Notes: a model not told the origin generated them from the letters alone. 64,000 nt of DNA from Chloroflexaceae bacterium (GCA_025057155.1 JANWYD010000006.1:1-64000); one strand, 5' to 3'. Shown: positions 1 through 8,495, numbered from the stretch's first letter. Numbers and translations: made by a program.

Positions 1-27
1 CGGGGGCCGCGGGCCCCCGCTACCCCC

Positions 28-59
28 GCCGAGACGAAGTCTCGTTGTAGTAATAGACG
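28..59 (+). repeat. Short hairpin repeat shared with 44733-44760
   Basis: GCCGAGACGAAGTC occurs exactly here and at 44733-44746, both times followed by a similar TT.TAGTA stretch. Here CGAGAC and GTCTCG form a 6-bp stem around GAA. The second copy lies just upstream of the small membrane gene at 44791. Its role is unknown; it may be a promoter-proximal or transcript-end element. Confidence 0.4.
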
Positions 60-119
60 ACCGTTTATCCTAGGAGAAATGAAAAACCAGCGTTAGCACT
101 CCTATAAAACGTCATATAC

Positions 120-160
120 GCCCTGAAATACTAAGTATTGTATTTCAGGGCTTTTTCTTT
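120..160 (+). terminator. Rho-independent terminator
   Basis: A perfect 12-bp stem (GCCCTGAAATAC at 120-131 with GTATTTCAGGGC at 140-151) encloses an 8-base loop and is followed at once by TTTTTCTTT. This is a textbook intrinsic terminator on the plus strand and would end a transcript entering from the left of the window. Confidence 0.85.
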
Positions 161-308
161 GCAATCATGCTGTAATCTTCATGGTATTGTTAGTATTTTC
201 CGGCAGATATTAAAATGAGAGCGCTCGCAAACCAATTACTCATCTGACACTCGCAATGCCCGTCTTGCTGTTCTTATTCATATACCACACAAGAGCAGGA
301 GGGTTATG

Positions 309-608
309 ATGGATAATTGCAAACATATTGAGAAGAATTTTGACGGACAGGATTTATCGGGAAAGAAGATCGCTGGCAATTTTATCGAGTGCACCTTTAA
401 TCATGCAATTTTGCGCAATTCAGACCTTCGGGGGAGTGTGTTTCAAGACGTTAAGTTCCGTCACGCAGATTTATCTGGGGCCAACCTACGTGGGTGTACG
501 CTAATCAACGTTGACTTCACCGGCGCCACAATTACTCACGAACAGATTCGGAGTGCAGGCGCCCTACAGAACGTTATAGGTCCCGACGGCAGACCTGTTG
601 ATCCGTGA
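309..608 (+). CDS. Small pentapeptide-repeat protein
   Basis: A 99-residue protein with a run of A(D/N)LXX-type pentapeptides in its middle: DLSGKKI, AILRNSDLRGS, ADLSGANLRG, then NVDFTGA near residue 70. Such repeats fold as a right-handed quadrilateral beta-helix; the molecular role is usually unknown and none is assigned here. The repeats give only about one or two coils per face, so it may act as a dimer or cap. AGGAGGG at 297-303 suits the second ATG (309) better than the one at 306. Base composition is clearly AT-richer than the rest of the window. A smaller paralogue follows at 1084, and both are trailed by a 114-bp element. No signal peptide or membrane segment is visible. Confidence 0.8.
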   Translation: MDNCKHIEKNFDGQDLSGKKIAGNFIECTFNHAILRNSDLRGSVFQDVKFRHADLSGANLRGCTLINVDFTGATITHEQIRSAGALQNVIGPDGRPVDP

Positions 609-706
609 TCCAGCCAGACGCCGCGGAACAGTGCAGGCTTCGAGTCCTTTAAGAGTCGAATGATCTTTAAGAACTGCATCCGGCATCGCCGAACGCTGCG
701 GGCTAA

Positions 707-820
707 TGAAGATTAAGAACATAAACCGGTATTCGTCGTATAGCCCTGCGGCTGAAGCCGCGGGCTGCCGATGCAAAGCCCGCCTTCGCGGGCTATACCG
801 GATTAAATTCTTAATCTTCA
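707..820. repeat. 114-bp palindromic element, copy 1
   Basis: Bounded by perfect 13-bp terminal inverted repeats, TGAAGATTAAGAA and TTCTTAATCTTCA. The interior has two GC-rich hairpins (GGCTGAAGCC type and AAGCCCGC/GCGGGCT type). Further 114-bp copies lie at 1403, 11078 and 50861. It encodes no protein. Confidence 0.85.
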
Positions 821-949
821 TAAGCCCTGGCTGAGTTCTTGAAAGCCCCTGCGGGGCTTCCGCGTTCTGAGCGAGGGCTTTAGCCCGCAGGCGCTGCCGC
901 CGCAAAGATCAGAGTGGTATACCGGATTCATTTCCTAATCCTCATTAGA
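821..949. repeat. Degenerate relative of the 114-bp element
   Basis: The right part (about 915-949) keeps GGTATACCGGATTCATTTCCTAATCCTCA in recognisable form, and hairpins built on AGCCCC/GGGGCT and GGGCTTTAGCCC precede it. It looks like a decayed copy directly abutting copy 1. I see no gene in 609-1083. Confidence 0.45.
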
Positions 950-1083
950 CCTTCGTTCTTACATTCTGCGCCCGGCAAGTCCCGTTACCTGCACAGTCGA
1001 GGGCGCGGGTATCAGTAAGGGCGAAAACCGCCCGTTCGTGGATGTAATGGCCTTGTATTTTCGATCAACGAAAGGCACGCGCT

Positions 1084-1314
1084 ATGAAGCTTGATGGCAC
1101 CTATGTCAATGTAAGCTTCGCCGATCAGAACCTGGCGGGCGTCGAGTTATCCGGGAAGTTCGTAGATGTCGACTTCAGGGGGGCGAACCTGGTGGGCGCC
1201 TGTCTCAACGGCACGTTTGTTGATGTTGACTTCACCGGGGCCGACCTGAGCAACGCGGATCTCCGCGATGGGTGCTTTGTTAATGTGAAGGATGGCGCTG
1301 AGGGGTCCAGGTGA
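1084..1314 (+). CDS. Very small pentapeptide-repeat protein
   Basis: A 76-residue paralogue of the protein at 309. It repeats a two-line unit, (K/T)FVDVDF(R/T)GA(N/D)L, at about residues 25-36 and 44-56, and ends in CFVNVKDG. The preceding AAAGG (spacer about 9) supports the ATG at 1084. The coil is too short for a full multi-turn helix, so it probably oligomerises or is a remnant of a longer repeat protein. It is separated from the first paralogue by palindromic elements and followed, 88 bp after its stop, by another 114-bp copy. The function is unknown. Confidence 0.7.
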   Translation: MKLDGTYVNVSFADQNLAGVELSGKFVDVDFRGANLVGACLNGTFVDVDFTGADLSNADLRDGCFVNVKDGAEGSR

Positions 1315-1317
1315 TAC

Positions 1318-1352
1318 GATTTTGGATTATGGATTTTGGATTTTGGATTGAT
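1318..1352. repeat. AATCCAAA-type octamer array (reverse orientation)
   Basis: About four units of TTTTGGAT directly after the pentapeptide gene stop. The same octamer in the opposite orientation forms arrays at 15941, 25359, 59188 and 62206; another reverse-orientation array is at 59007. Confidence 0.6.
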
Positions 1353-1402
1353 GGATATGGGGTTCTGAGGGGACGGGGTGATGGCACGACGGGAACGACG
1401 AA

Positions 1403-1516
1403 TGATCATTAAGAAATAAATCCGGCATAGCCCGCGCAGGCGGGCTTTGCATCGGTAGCCCGCGGCTGCAGCCGCCGGGCTACCGGGCGAATACCGGATG
1501 ATCTTCTTAATCTCCA
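1403..1516. repeat. 114-bp palindromic element, copy 2
   Basis: Ends TGATCATTAAGAA and TTCTTAATCTCCA, exactly 114 bp apart as in copy 1. The interior keeps both GC-rich hairpins (AGCCCGCGCAGGCGGGCT and AGCCCGCGGCTGCAGCCG). Confidence 0.85.
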
Positions 1517-1540
1517 TAAGGCTTACAACGGCGGATCGCA

Positions 1541-1573
1541 GGGGGGTGGGGAAACCTGGTTTCCCCACCCCCC
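1541..1573. repeat. Perfect GGGGAAACC/GGTTTCCCC palindrome
   Basis: Sixteen-base arms (1541-1556 and 1558-1573) pair perfectly around one base. It is the best copy of a palindrome also seen near 27023, 31004, 48701, 52911, 57242 and 58136, always between genes. I see no gene between 1574 and 1750. Confidence 0.7.
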
Positions 1574-1753
1574 TGCCTGTCGCGGCAGAACCCGGCGGGC
1601 TGCGCGCCGAACGCGGTTTCAGCAGGGCTATGAACCCGCCTCCCGGTGGTAACACCCAGGCTGTACACTATGCTTGCCTCCTGTGCTGCGAACACGGGAG
1701 GTGATCGTCCATCACGCTGTCCACATCACGCCTCATAGCAGCACGGAGAGCTT

Positions 1754-1828
1754 ATGTGTGTCACAACCGTGGTCGTTGCGTTGCTGATCGCGCCGGTGTT
1801 CGCGGCGATGCTCATCGGGAGCATCTGA
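1754..1828 (+). CDS. Possible 24-residue hydrophobic micropeptide
   Basis: An ATG preceded by GGAGAG (1745-1750) opens a 24-codon frame ending in TGA: MCVTTVVVALLIAPVFAAML and four more residues. It would be a single membrane helix with almost no polar flanks, the pattern of small membrane proteins or type I toxin peptides. The ribosome site and composition are the only evidence; chance cannot be excluded. It sits beside a decayed toxin-antitoxin locus. Confidence 0.3.
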   Translation: MCVTTVVVALLIAPVFAAMLIGSI

Positions 1829-1908
1829 TCCTCCATAATCGCCGGGACGCAACGGCGCAAACGCCTGACATCACTCCTATGAACACCTGGCGCCGTCGCG
1901 TCTTTGCG

Positions 1909-2206
1909 TCAAAATTTCCGAGAAACGCTCCAGACCTGCCAGTTCGCGATCTCCAGCGGATATCCAGGCGCTTTCACCCGCTCGTAGTGTGCCATATTGC
2001 CCGTAACCAGCCGCAGCCTATAAGGAGCGCAGGCTCATCGGCAAACAACCCAGGCAGCGGGTCTTGCACGGACTCGCCGCGGTCGAGCTTGGCGATCAGG
2101 CGCTATGCCAGCGCCGTTAGCGTGATGCCGCGCGCCTCGGCAAGCTGACGAGCCTATTCGCCAGTCTCCGGGTCAGGTTCAACCACGAGCGTATCCGTCG
2201 CACACC
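1909..2206 (-). pseudogene. Decayed VapBC toxin-antitoxin pair
   Basis: Read on the minus strand, 2206 to about 2040 gives a VapB-like antitoxin (DPETGE-stop-ARQLAEARGITLTALA-stop-RLIAKL) interrupted by two in-frame TAG codons at 2154-2156 and 2103-2105. It runs, with a frame change, into a PIN-toxin C-terminus: LRLVTGNMAHYERVK, then PLEIANW, ending at TGA 1909-1911. The T.N..HYERV...L...NW pattern is the usual end of VapC proteins. Most of the toxin, including the N-terminal acidic residues, is gone. No intact product can be made. Confidence 0.6.
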
Positions 2207-2466
2207 TCCCCGCTGCACTTCTCGATGGTCATATCCAGGCGCGTTGCCTCATTGCGTCGCTCTCTGGAACATTGCAGCATACGAACGCTTGTACGGGCGC
2301 AGGGATCTTTCCGTGGTGTAGCGGCTTCTTTTCGCCCCGGCACGGGGTCTGGGGGTAGTGTGGGTCCAGGTGCGCATGGGGTGTTGCCGCAGAGGGCGCG
2401 CAGGGCGGGTATGTTGACCCTCTCGCCGGCGTATGCAGAGAGGCGCCTATCACCTTCAGCGGCCAT

Positions 2467-3144
2467 ATGAAGGAACGCATGCCGGTAACGCCGTCTCGTT
2501 ACGCCCAACATGGGCTGCTGGCGTTACCGCTGGCGCTGGCGCCGGTGATGGCCGGCGTCTTTGCCCTGGGCGCCCGCTGGCTGGGCGCGGAGGCGGGCTA
2601 CCTGCTCGGCTTCGGCCTGTACTGGCTGGTCTGGTGCCTGCTCGTTCCGCGCGCTCTGCTGGGTAAGGCGGGTTTCGCCACCCTCCTGCGCGACCGCGCC
2701 CCGCTCTTCAGCCGAAACAACTGGCTTGCGGCCTGCCTGTGGCTGCTCGTCACACTGAGTGCCGTTTTCATGTACGCCGGAGCATTCCTGAGCGCCCCGC
2801 CGGCCCTGATCCTGCTCGCCGCGCCGCTAGCTACGGTCAACGGCGTGTGCGAAGAACTGCTCTGGCGCAGCCTGTACGCGCGTTGTTTTCCGCGCAACCC
2901 CTGGCTGGCGATTGTGTACCCGGCGATTGGCTTTGCCCTCTGGCACCTGGCCCCGCAGATGGTCTTTCCCGCCGGCAACGTGGCCGGCTTCGTGCTCGCG
3001 ACCTTCTTCCTCGGCCTGAGCTATGGCTTCATCGCCTACCGCACCGGCTCGGCCCGCTGGACGGCGGTGTCCCACAGCCTCAGCGGGGCTCTGGCCCTGA
3101 GCGGCTATCTGGCAACGAGTCTGCTGGCGCTGATCGAGGCTTGA
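2467..3144 (+). CDS. CPBP-family intramembrane metalloprotease
   Basis: A 225-residue, strongly hydrophobic protein with about six predicted membrane segments. It carries the family motifs: EELLWR (residues 129-134, EExxxR), FALWH (156-160, FxxxH) and a third His in VSHSLSG (about 203), which in CPBP/Rce1-like (formerly CAAX/Abi) proteases form the intramembrane active site. The substrate is unknown. An ATG at 2479 has AAGGA four bases upstream and is a possible alternative start, giving 221 residues. It is followed on the same strand by a small membrane protein, 61 bp away. Confidence 0.85.
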   Translation: MKERMPVTPSRYAQHGLLALPLALAPVMAGVFALGARWLGAEAGYLLGFGLYWLVWCLLVPRALLGKAGFATLLRDRAPLFSRNNWLAACLWLLVTLSAVFMYAGAFLSAPPALILLAAPLATVNGVCEELLWRSLYARCFPRNPWLAIVYPAIGFALWHLAPQMVFPAGNVAGFVLATFFLGLSYGFIAYRTGSARWTAVSHSLSGALALSGYLATSLLALIEA

Positions 3145-3205
3145 AGCTGATCACCGGCCACCTTGACCGAGAATGGATTGAGTTGTTCAAGCCCGGAGGA
3201 TCACC

Positions 3206-3586
3206 GTGACCCTACCCGTCGCGCTGTTTCTGATCCTGACGGCCGTCGCCGCGCTCTTCCAACTGGCCCTGGCCCTGGGGGCGCCCTGGGGCGCCTACAC
3301 GCTGGGGGGACGCTTTCCGGGCCAACTGCCGCCGCGGATGCGCCTGGCCGCGCTGGCGCAGATGCTGGCGCTGCTGCTGTTCGCGGCAATTGTCCTGGCC
3401 CGATCCGGCCTGGCCTTCGAGGTTCTCTACCCCTTCAGTCGCGTGGCCATCTGGTTCGTGGCGGGCTTTTTTGTGCTGGGCGCCCTCGCTAACCTGGCCA
3501 CCCCGAGCCGCGGAGAGCGGCTGCTCTGGGGGCCGGTGAATGTGCTCCTGCTGATTGCGGCGATCCTGATTGCAATTGGACCGTAG
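3206..3586 (+). CDS. Four-helix hypothetical membrane protein
   Basis: A 126-residue protein starting at GTG, with GGAGGA at 3195-3200. Four hydrophobic segments are visible (about residues 3-25, 46-67, 75-95, 105-124). The loop after the first helix has a conserved-looking GAPWGAYTLGGRFPG. Similar small proteins are common in Actinobacteria and Chloroflexota, but I know of no established function. It is probably cotranscribed with the CPBP protease upstream. Confidence 0.75.
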   Translation: MTLPVALFLILTAVAALFQLALALGAPWGAYTLGGRFPGQLPPRMRLAALAQMLALLLFAAIVLARSGLAFEVLYPFSRVAIWFVAGFFVLGALANLATPSRGERLLWGPVNVLLLIAAILIAIGP

Positions 3587-3662
3587 CTGAGCAAGGGTGG
3601 CCAGCCGCGTCCCGCTGCCCTGCCGGTCGCGGCGATGCGTGGCGCGCCCTCCGCACCCGGCC

Positions 3663-5588
3663 TCACGGCGTCGCCCGGCCCGGCGCATCAAGGGAACCTC
3701 TCCGCAGCACGGCGCCGCCATAGGCCGGCAGCCACAGGGCGCCGCCATGCGCCTCAGCGTCACCGGTTGCCAGGGCCACGTGCCAGCGCCCCGGCGGCAG
3801 GGCGATGCGTCCCGCGAGCGGGCCGTTGTTCAACGCCACCAGCCAGGCTTCATCATCACCGCACAGGCAGGCGTAGTGTCCCAGGGCATCGTCGAGAGCG
3901 ACGGTGCGTCGCGGGCCGCGCCACACCCGGGCCGTGGTGCGCCGCAGCGCGCCGAGCCGCCGGTAGAACGCCAGCAGGTCGGCGTCCTGGGCATCATCCC
4001 AGAGCATCGGCAGCCGCGACTCCTCGGGGTGGGCGCTGCCGTCGGGGTGGCGCACGTCGCGCTCCTGGCTCAGGCCCACCTCGGTGCCATAATAGATGAT
4101 CGGCGGATGCGGCAACGTGTACTGGCAGAGGGCCGCCAGCTTCAACCGGCGCGTATCGCCCCGCACCACCCAGAGGAAGCGGTTCATATCGTGGTTGTCC
4201 AGAAAGCTGGGCATCGCGAAATCGGGCGGGAAGGCTTCAAAATGCCGGCGCAGGAAACTTGCGAACTGGCTGGCCTTCAGGTCGCCGAAGGCAAAGAAGC
4301 GGCGCAGCGCCTGGAGCAGCAAGAAATCCAGGCAGCCGTCCAGCCGCCCGTAGTAGGAACGCACCATCTCGGCGGTATCCACTGCCTCGCCTAGGCTGAT
4401 CGCATCGGCGCGAACGGCCCGCGTGGCGGCGCGGAAGGCCGTCCAGAAGGCGTGGGAGGGGCCAATAGTATAGTCGAGCCGAAAGCCGTCAATGCCCTGT
4501 TGCAGCCAGTAGACCGCGGGGTCAATCATCATGCGCCGCGCCACGGGGTGATCGGTGTTCACCTGCGGCATGCCTGGCACCCCAAAGAAGGCGACGTACC
4601 GGCCGGGGTGCTCGGTGAAGATGAACCAGTCGCGGGCCGGGCTGTGGGGGTCGCGCAGCGCCTCCTGGAAGGCAGGATGCTGGTCGGAGACGTGGTTGGC
4701 GATGTAGTCGAGGAGCACGCGCATCCCCCGCGCATGGGCCCCGGCTACCAGGGCGCGTAGCTCCTCCAGGCTGCCCAGGCGCGGCTCGACGCGGTAGTAG
4801 TCGGTGGCGTCGTACCCGTGGTGCGAGGGCGAGGGGAAGATCGGCGACAGCCAGATGATGCTGGCGCCGAGCGATTGGATGTAGTCGAGGCGCTCGATCA
4901 CCCCGGCCAGGGTGCCGCCGTAGCGGCCCATCAGCGTCGCCGGGCGGGCGAACGGGCGCCCGCCGCCGGGGTTGAAGCGGTCCACGAACACCTGATAGAT
5001 CAGCCCGTCGTGGAGCCAGGCCGGGGTCCGCTCTTCGTCCACGGCGTAGGCGAAGGTGCGGCTGCCGCGCACGAAGGTCAACTCGAACTCCTGGCCCACC
5101 TCGCGCAGAAAGACATCCCCTGGCCCTACTTCCCCCAGCACCGCGCCATCGCCGGCCGTGCTGCCGATAATCTCCCCGGCCCAGACGCTGCGCAGATGAT
5201 GCTCGGACCAGGCTTCAATGCGGTACTGCACAATGACGCCCGCGGGCTGCGGCGGAAGGGTCGCGCGCCACTCTTCGAGGTACCCCCACAGGAAGGTGTT
5301 CCACTCGCTGCCCACTCGCTCGAAGGCCACTGCCTGCGAGCCGGGGGCGGGCGCGCCGCGCGACCCCCCTGGCTCGCTGCCGTCGGTGGTGAAGTAGCAG
5401 GTCACGTGGTCGGCCACCACCGCGGGGCCAAGACTGACCCGCAGGGTCACCGCCTGCCCCGGCGGGGGGTCGGCGGGTTCGATGCGGTAGCGATGGCTCA
5501 CGCCCGACAACTCGGCCTTGAGGAAGGCGAGCCGCCGGGCGTCGGTGGCCATGGTGCCGAAGATAAAATCGGCGGAGACGTCGTCCAT
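3663..5588 (-). CDS. GH13 alpha-amylase-type hydrolase (neopullulanase/cyclomaltodextrinase-like)
   Basis: A 641-residue protein. Residues 1-185 look like an N-terminal beta-sandwich, as in maltogenic amylases and neopullulanases, and the catalytic barrel begins at DGLIYQVFVDRF (about 194). The GH13 regions are present: DYIANH (294-299), GFRLDYT with nucleophile D372, LGEAVD with acid/base E401, and FLDNHD with D467. There is no signal peptide, so it should act in the cytoplasm on imported maltodextrins or cyclodextrins. It is the last gene of the binding-protein/permease locus. No clear ribosome site precedes the ATG at 5588; M13 is an alternative start. Confidence 0.9.
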   Translation of the reverse strand: MDDVSADFIFGTMATDARRLAFLKAELSGVSHRYRIEPADPPPGQAVTLRVSLGPAVVADHVTCYFTTDGSEPGGSRGAPAPGSQAVAFERVGSEWNTFLWGYLEEWRATLPPQPAGVIVQYRIEAWSEHHLRSVWAGEIIGSTAGDGAVLGEVGPGDVFLREVGQEFELTFVRGSRTFAYAVDEERTPAWLHDGLIYQVFVDRFNPGGGRPFARPATLMGRYGGTLAGVIERLDYIQSLGASIIWLSPIFPSPSHHGYDATDYYRVEPRLGSLEELRALVAGAHARGMRVLLDYIANHVSDQHPAFQEALRDPHSPARDWFIFTEHPGRYVAFFGVPGMPQVNTDHPVARRMMIDPAVYWLQQGIDGFRLDYTIGPSHAFWTAFRAATRAVRADAISLGEAVDTAEMVRSYYGRLDGCLDFLLLQALRRFFAFGDLKASQFASFLRRHFEAFPPDFAMPSFLDNHDMNRFLWVVRGDTRRLKLAALCQYTLPHPPIIYYGTEVGLSQERDVRHPDGSAHPEESRLPMLWDDAQDADLLAFYRRLGALRRTTARVWRGPRRTVALDDALGHYACLCGDDEAWLVALNNGPLAGRIALPPGRWHVALATGDAEAHGGALWLPAYGGAVLRRGSLDAPGRATP

Positions 5589-5625
5589 AGGGTCGCGTTC
5601 GTCTGGCTAAGGGTTGCGTCAGTCC

Positions 5626-5774
5626 GTGGAGGTGTGGAGATGTAGAGGTGTGGAGATGTGGAGTTGGGGGCTGTAGAACGCACTGTCAAGCCGATCTGAC
5701 ATCCACGTTTTCAGACGCGGCCATTAAACCTCACCTCCACACCTCCACACCTCCACACCTCCACACCTCCACCT
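5626..5774. repeat. Inverted arrays of the octamer GGAGGTGT
   Basis: The left arm (5626-5663) has about four and a half units of GTGGAGGT or variants; the right arm (5732-5774) has five or more units of the complement CACCTCCA. Together they can fold into a long hairpin with a 68-base loop between the permease and GH13 genes. Related arrays lie at 27944-28040 and 42576-42617. Confidence 0.75.
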
Positions 5775-5775
5775 C

Positions 5776-6873
5776 TCACCCCTTCACGCCGCCCAGGGTC
5801 AGGCCGCCGACGATGTAGCGTTGCAGCAGCAGGTAGACGATCGCCACCGGCAGCGAGACCAGGATGGAGAAGGCGGCGAAGCGCGACCAGGGCACCGAGC
5901 CGGCGTACTGGCCGGTCATATTGTAGAGCGCCATTGCCAGCGTAAAATCCCTGGGATTGGTGAGGAACTGCCAGGAGAGGAAGAACTCGGTCCAGCCCCC
6001 GGCGAAGCTGAGAAAGCCGGTGACGGCCAGGGCGGGCACGGCCAGGGGCAGGACGATCTGGAAGAAGATCTGGTTGGGGCTGGCCCCGTCAATGATCGCC
6101 GCCTCCTCAAGCTCTTTGGGGATGGTGTCGAGGTAGCCCTTGAGGTTCCAGATGGCGAAGGGCAGCGCGCCTGAGATCATGGCGACGCCCACGCCGAGCA
6201 GCGAATTGCGCAGCACGAAGACGTCATCGCGTTCCGGGGCGAAGGCCGTGTAGATCAGCGCCAGGCTGAGGAGCAGGGCCACGCCGCCAACGGCGTAGAC
6301 GCTGGCGCTGGCGGTGCCGGCGCGCAGCGCGGGAACCACGATCATCAGCCCGAAGCCGATCACCAGCGCCGCGGCCACCAGCAGGGCGATGCTCAGCAGG
6401 TCACTGCTGATGCGGATGCCATTCAGCAGGGCGAAGAGCGGAGCGATTGTCGCCACTGCCGGCAGCACGGTTATTGCCAGCACGGCGATCATCATATACT
6501 GCCGCCCCGGAAACTTGAAGCGCGAGAAGGCGTAGGCCGCGCTCACGCCGATCAGCAGCGCGAAGATCGCCACGCCTCCGGCCAGTTTCAGGCTGTTCAG
6601 CGCCAGTTCGCTAAAGGTCACCGGGTTGGCCGTGGGCCGGTCGAGCACGGCGCGATAGGCGTCGAGCGAGGCGCCGGGAGGGATGAGCCGCAGTTCGGTG
6701 GGCCGGGCGATGTTGCGCGGGTCGAGCGACATGCTCACGATCCACAGGATCGGGAAGAGCACCGTCGCCGCGATGAACAGGCAGAGGGCCTGGAAGATCA
6801 GTTGCTGCCACCAGCGCAGACGGCGACCGGAGGCCGTGCTGCCCTTGCGCGTCCGTGTGGCGATGCTAGACAT
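5776..6873 (-). CDS. MalG-type sugar ABC transporter permease with extra membrane insert
   Basis: A 365-residue inner-membrane permease with the EAA loop (ELEEAAIIDGASP, about 255-267) that contacts the ATPase. The family is usually about 280-300 residues. The extra length lies between the P-loop-facing LFALLNGIR (about 147-154) and the LPFAIWNLKGY segment (237-247), where roughly 70 residues carry two additional hydrophobic stretches. Its start overlaps the end of the upstream permease gene by 8 bp, so the two are translationally coupled. No ATPase gene is in the locus; a shared MsmX-type ATPase elsewhere is likely. Confidence 0.88.
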   Translation of the reverse strand: MSSIATRTRKGSTASGRRLRWWQQLIFQALCLFIAATVLFPILWIVSMSLDPRNIARPTELRLIPPGASLDAYRAVLDRPTANPVTFSELALNSLKLAGGVAIFALLIGVSAAYAFSRFKFPGRQYMMIAVLAITVLPAVATIAPLFALLNGIRISSDLLSIALLVAAALVIGFGLMIVVPALRAGTASASVYAVGGVALLLSLALIYTAFAPERDDVFVLRNSLLGVGVAMISGALPFAIWNLKGYLDTIPKELEEAAIIDGASPNQIFFQIVLPLAVPALAVTGFLSFAGGWTEFFLSWQFLTNPRDFTLAMALYNMTGQYAGSVPWSRFAAFSILVSLPVAIVYLLLQRYIVGGLTLGGVKG

Positions 6874-7933
6874 CGTAGCTCTCCGTTGCGCGCGAAATGC
6901 GGTTGGTGATCAGGAAGATCGGGATCAGCACCAGGGCGATGATAACCGAGAAAGCCGCGGCCACGCCAAAGAGTTGCTGGAGGTTTATCAGCTTGTAGGC
7001 CTGGGTGACCATGATCTCGGTCTGCCCAAGGGGGCCGCCGCCGCTCATGAAGTAGATGATATGGAACAGGTTGAAGGTGGTGACAATGCCGACCATCGCC
7101 GCCGGCACCATGGCCGGGCGCAGTAACGGCAGGGTGATGTTCCAGAACTGCTGTGGACCGGTGGCCCCGTCAATTGCGGCGGCCTCGTACATCTCCCTGG
7201 GGATGGATTGCAACGCCCCGGTGGCCACGATGGCCATAAACGGCCAGCCGAGCCAGATGTTGGCGATCAGCATGGCGTAGTAGCTCAGCGGCAGCGGCAC
7301 GCCGGGGATGGGCGGCTCGATCTGGTTGAACCAGCGGATGTTCACCGGCACGCCCGCGAACATGCTCAGCAACTGGTTGACCGCGCCGTACTGGTCGTCG
7401 AACATGTTGCGCCAGACGGCGGCGACGACGATGTTCGGCAACACCATCGGCAGAATGTACAGCGCGCGGTAGATCCTGCGCCCCCAGAGTCCCTCCACGT
7501 TCAACAGCACTGCGATGAGGATGCCCAGGGCCACGTGGAAGGCCACGTTCGAGAAGGTCCACCAGAGATTGAACCCGAGCAGGCGCCAGAAGTTGAAGGT
7601 GCCGCCCAGTCTGGCCACAAACTGCGGCTCATTGGTGAGGATGTCGCTGTAATTCTTCAAGCCGACCCACCGGGCGGGGCGGTAGTTGGGCGGGGGTTGC
7701 CCGTCAGGGCCGAAGCGGTTGAGGGTCTGCTTGCCCTCTTCCTTGATGACCCCGTAGTCGGTGAAGGACATCCACACCTGGTAGGCCAGGGGATAGAAGG
7801 TGATCAGCGCCATGACCAGCGCAGCCGGGATCAGATAAACCAGGGGGATCCGCAACTGCCGCCAGGCCTCGCCGAGCGCCGAGCGGGCCGCCCCGGGCTT
7901 GAGCGTGGCCATCCCCGGTTTCGTCGCTGCCAT
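6866..7933 (-). CDS. MalF-type sugar ABC transporter permease
   Basis: A 355-residue permease with an N-terminal membrane helix (about 31-50), a periplasmic loop (about 60-120) and a core of five more helices. The EAA motif MYEAAAIDGATGP is at about 248-260. The ribosome site GGAGGA stands seven bases before the ATG. It should pair with the MalG-type subunit downstream and the lipoprotein encoded upstream to import maltose or maltodextrins, consistent with the GH13 enzyme at the end of the operon. Confidence 0.9.
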   Translation of the reverse strand: MAATKPGMATLKPGAARSALGEAWRQLRIPLVYLIPAALVMALITFYPLAYQVWMSFTDYGVIKEEGKQTLNRFGPDGQPPPNYRPARWVGLKNYSDILTNEPQFVARLGGTFNFWRLLGFNLWWTFSNVAFHVALGILIAVLLNVEGLWGRRIYRALYILPMVLPNIVVAAVWRNMFDDQYGAVNQLLSMFAGVPVNIRWFNQIEPPIPGVPLPLSYYAMLIANIWLGWPFMAIVATGALQSIPREMYEAAAIDGATGPQQFWNITLPLLRPAMVPAAMVGIVTTFNLFHIIYFMSGGGPLGQTEIMVTQAYKLINLQQLFGVAAAFSVIIALVLIPIFLITNRISRATESYDV

Positions 7934-8046
7934 AGGGCTTCCTCCATTGGAATGACGCTACGCGCAACCGTGACGCTATGCCGTTCTACGGCCATGGCAA
8001 GACGCCCCCGCTCCCGGCGACACTCCGGGCAACCAGGCTGACAGAC

Positions 8047-8175
8047 AGCCGGGACACGGTTTCAGCGTGTTGCCGGCCTGCTCCCTCCCTGACCCTCCCC
8101 CGGCGGGGGAGAGAACCGGGCGCCTCCCTCGTTGGAGGGAGGTCGGGAGGGGGCGGAACGTGGAGCGTTGCACAT
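8047..8175. repeat. GC-rich palindromic spacer element
   Basis: CCCTCCCTGACCCTCCCC is mirrored by GGAGGGAGGTCGGGAGGGG, the same design as the interiors of the AGTCTGT-ended elements at 9906 and 13139, but here the ends are degraded. It belongs to the 680-bp spacer 7934-8616, in which I see no gene. Confidence 0.5.
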
Positions 8176-8309
8176 GCAATTGGATTAACTATACCAGAAT
8201 CCGGGGCGGCCGGCGTTGTTCGCGGAGCTAACCAGGTTATCCGAACCTCCTGAGGCAGAGCTATGGGGCAAACCCGCTTCCTCCGACTCAAGCAGGGGCG
8301 TGGGGGGAG

Positions 8310-8495
8310 CCCGGGGTGCACACCCCCCCCCCAACGCCCCCAGGCCAGGCGGACGGGGGGCGCGCCAGCCCCCCCCAACCCCCCCCCCCGGGGGGGCGGT
8401 TGTGGTGCGGGGTCCCACCCTGTTTACCCCACCCTCCTGCGGCCTTGTTTGGGCCCAACCCCTCTCCCCCCTAAAAACGCGGGGGGGGGGGTAAC
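8310..8495. repeat. Homopolymer-rich C/G tract
   Basis: Runs of eight or more C and seven to ten G occur repeatedly here (for example about 8318-8328, 8370-8395 and 8480-8490). The stretch is between the permease and binding-protein genes and is non-coding. Such runs are prone to slippage and to sequencing error. Confidence 0.6.

Noticed and set aside
3588-3662. Small gene between the membrane protein and GH13
   Set aside because: No start with a ribosome site and no frame of useful length; simple convergent spacer.
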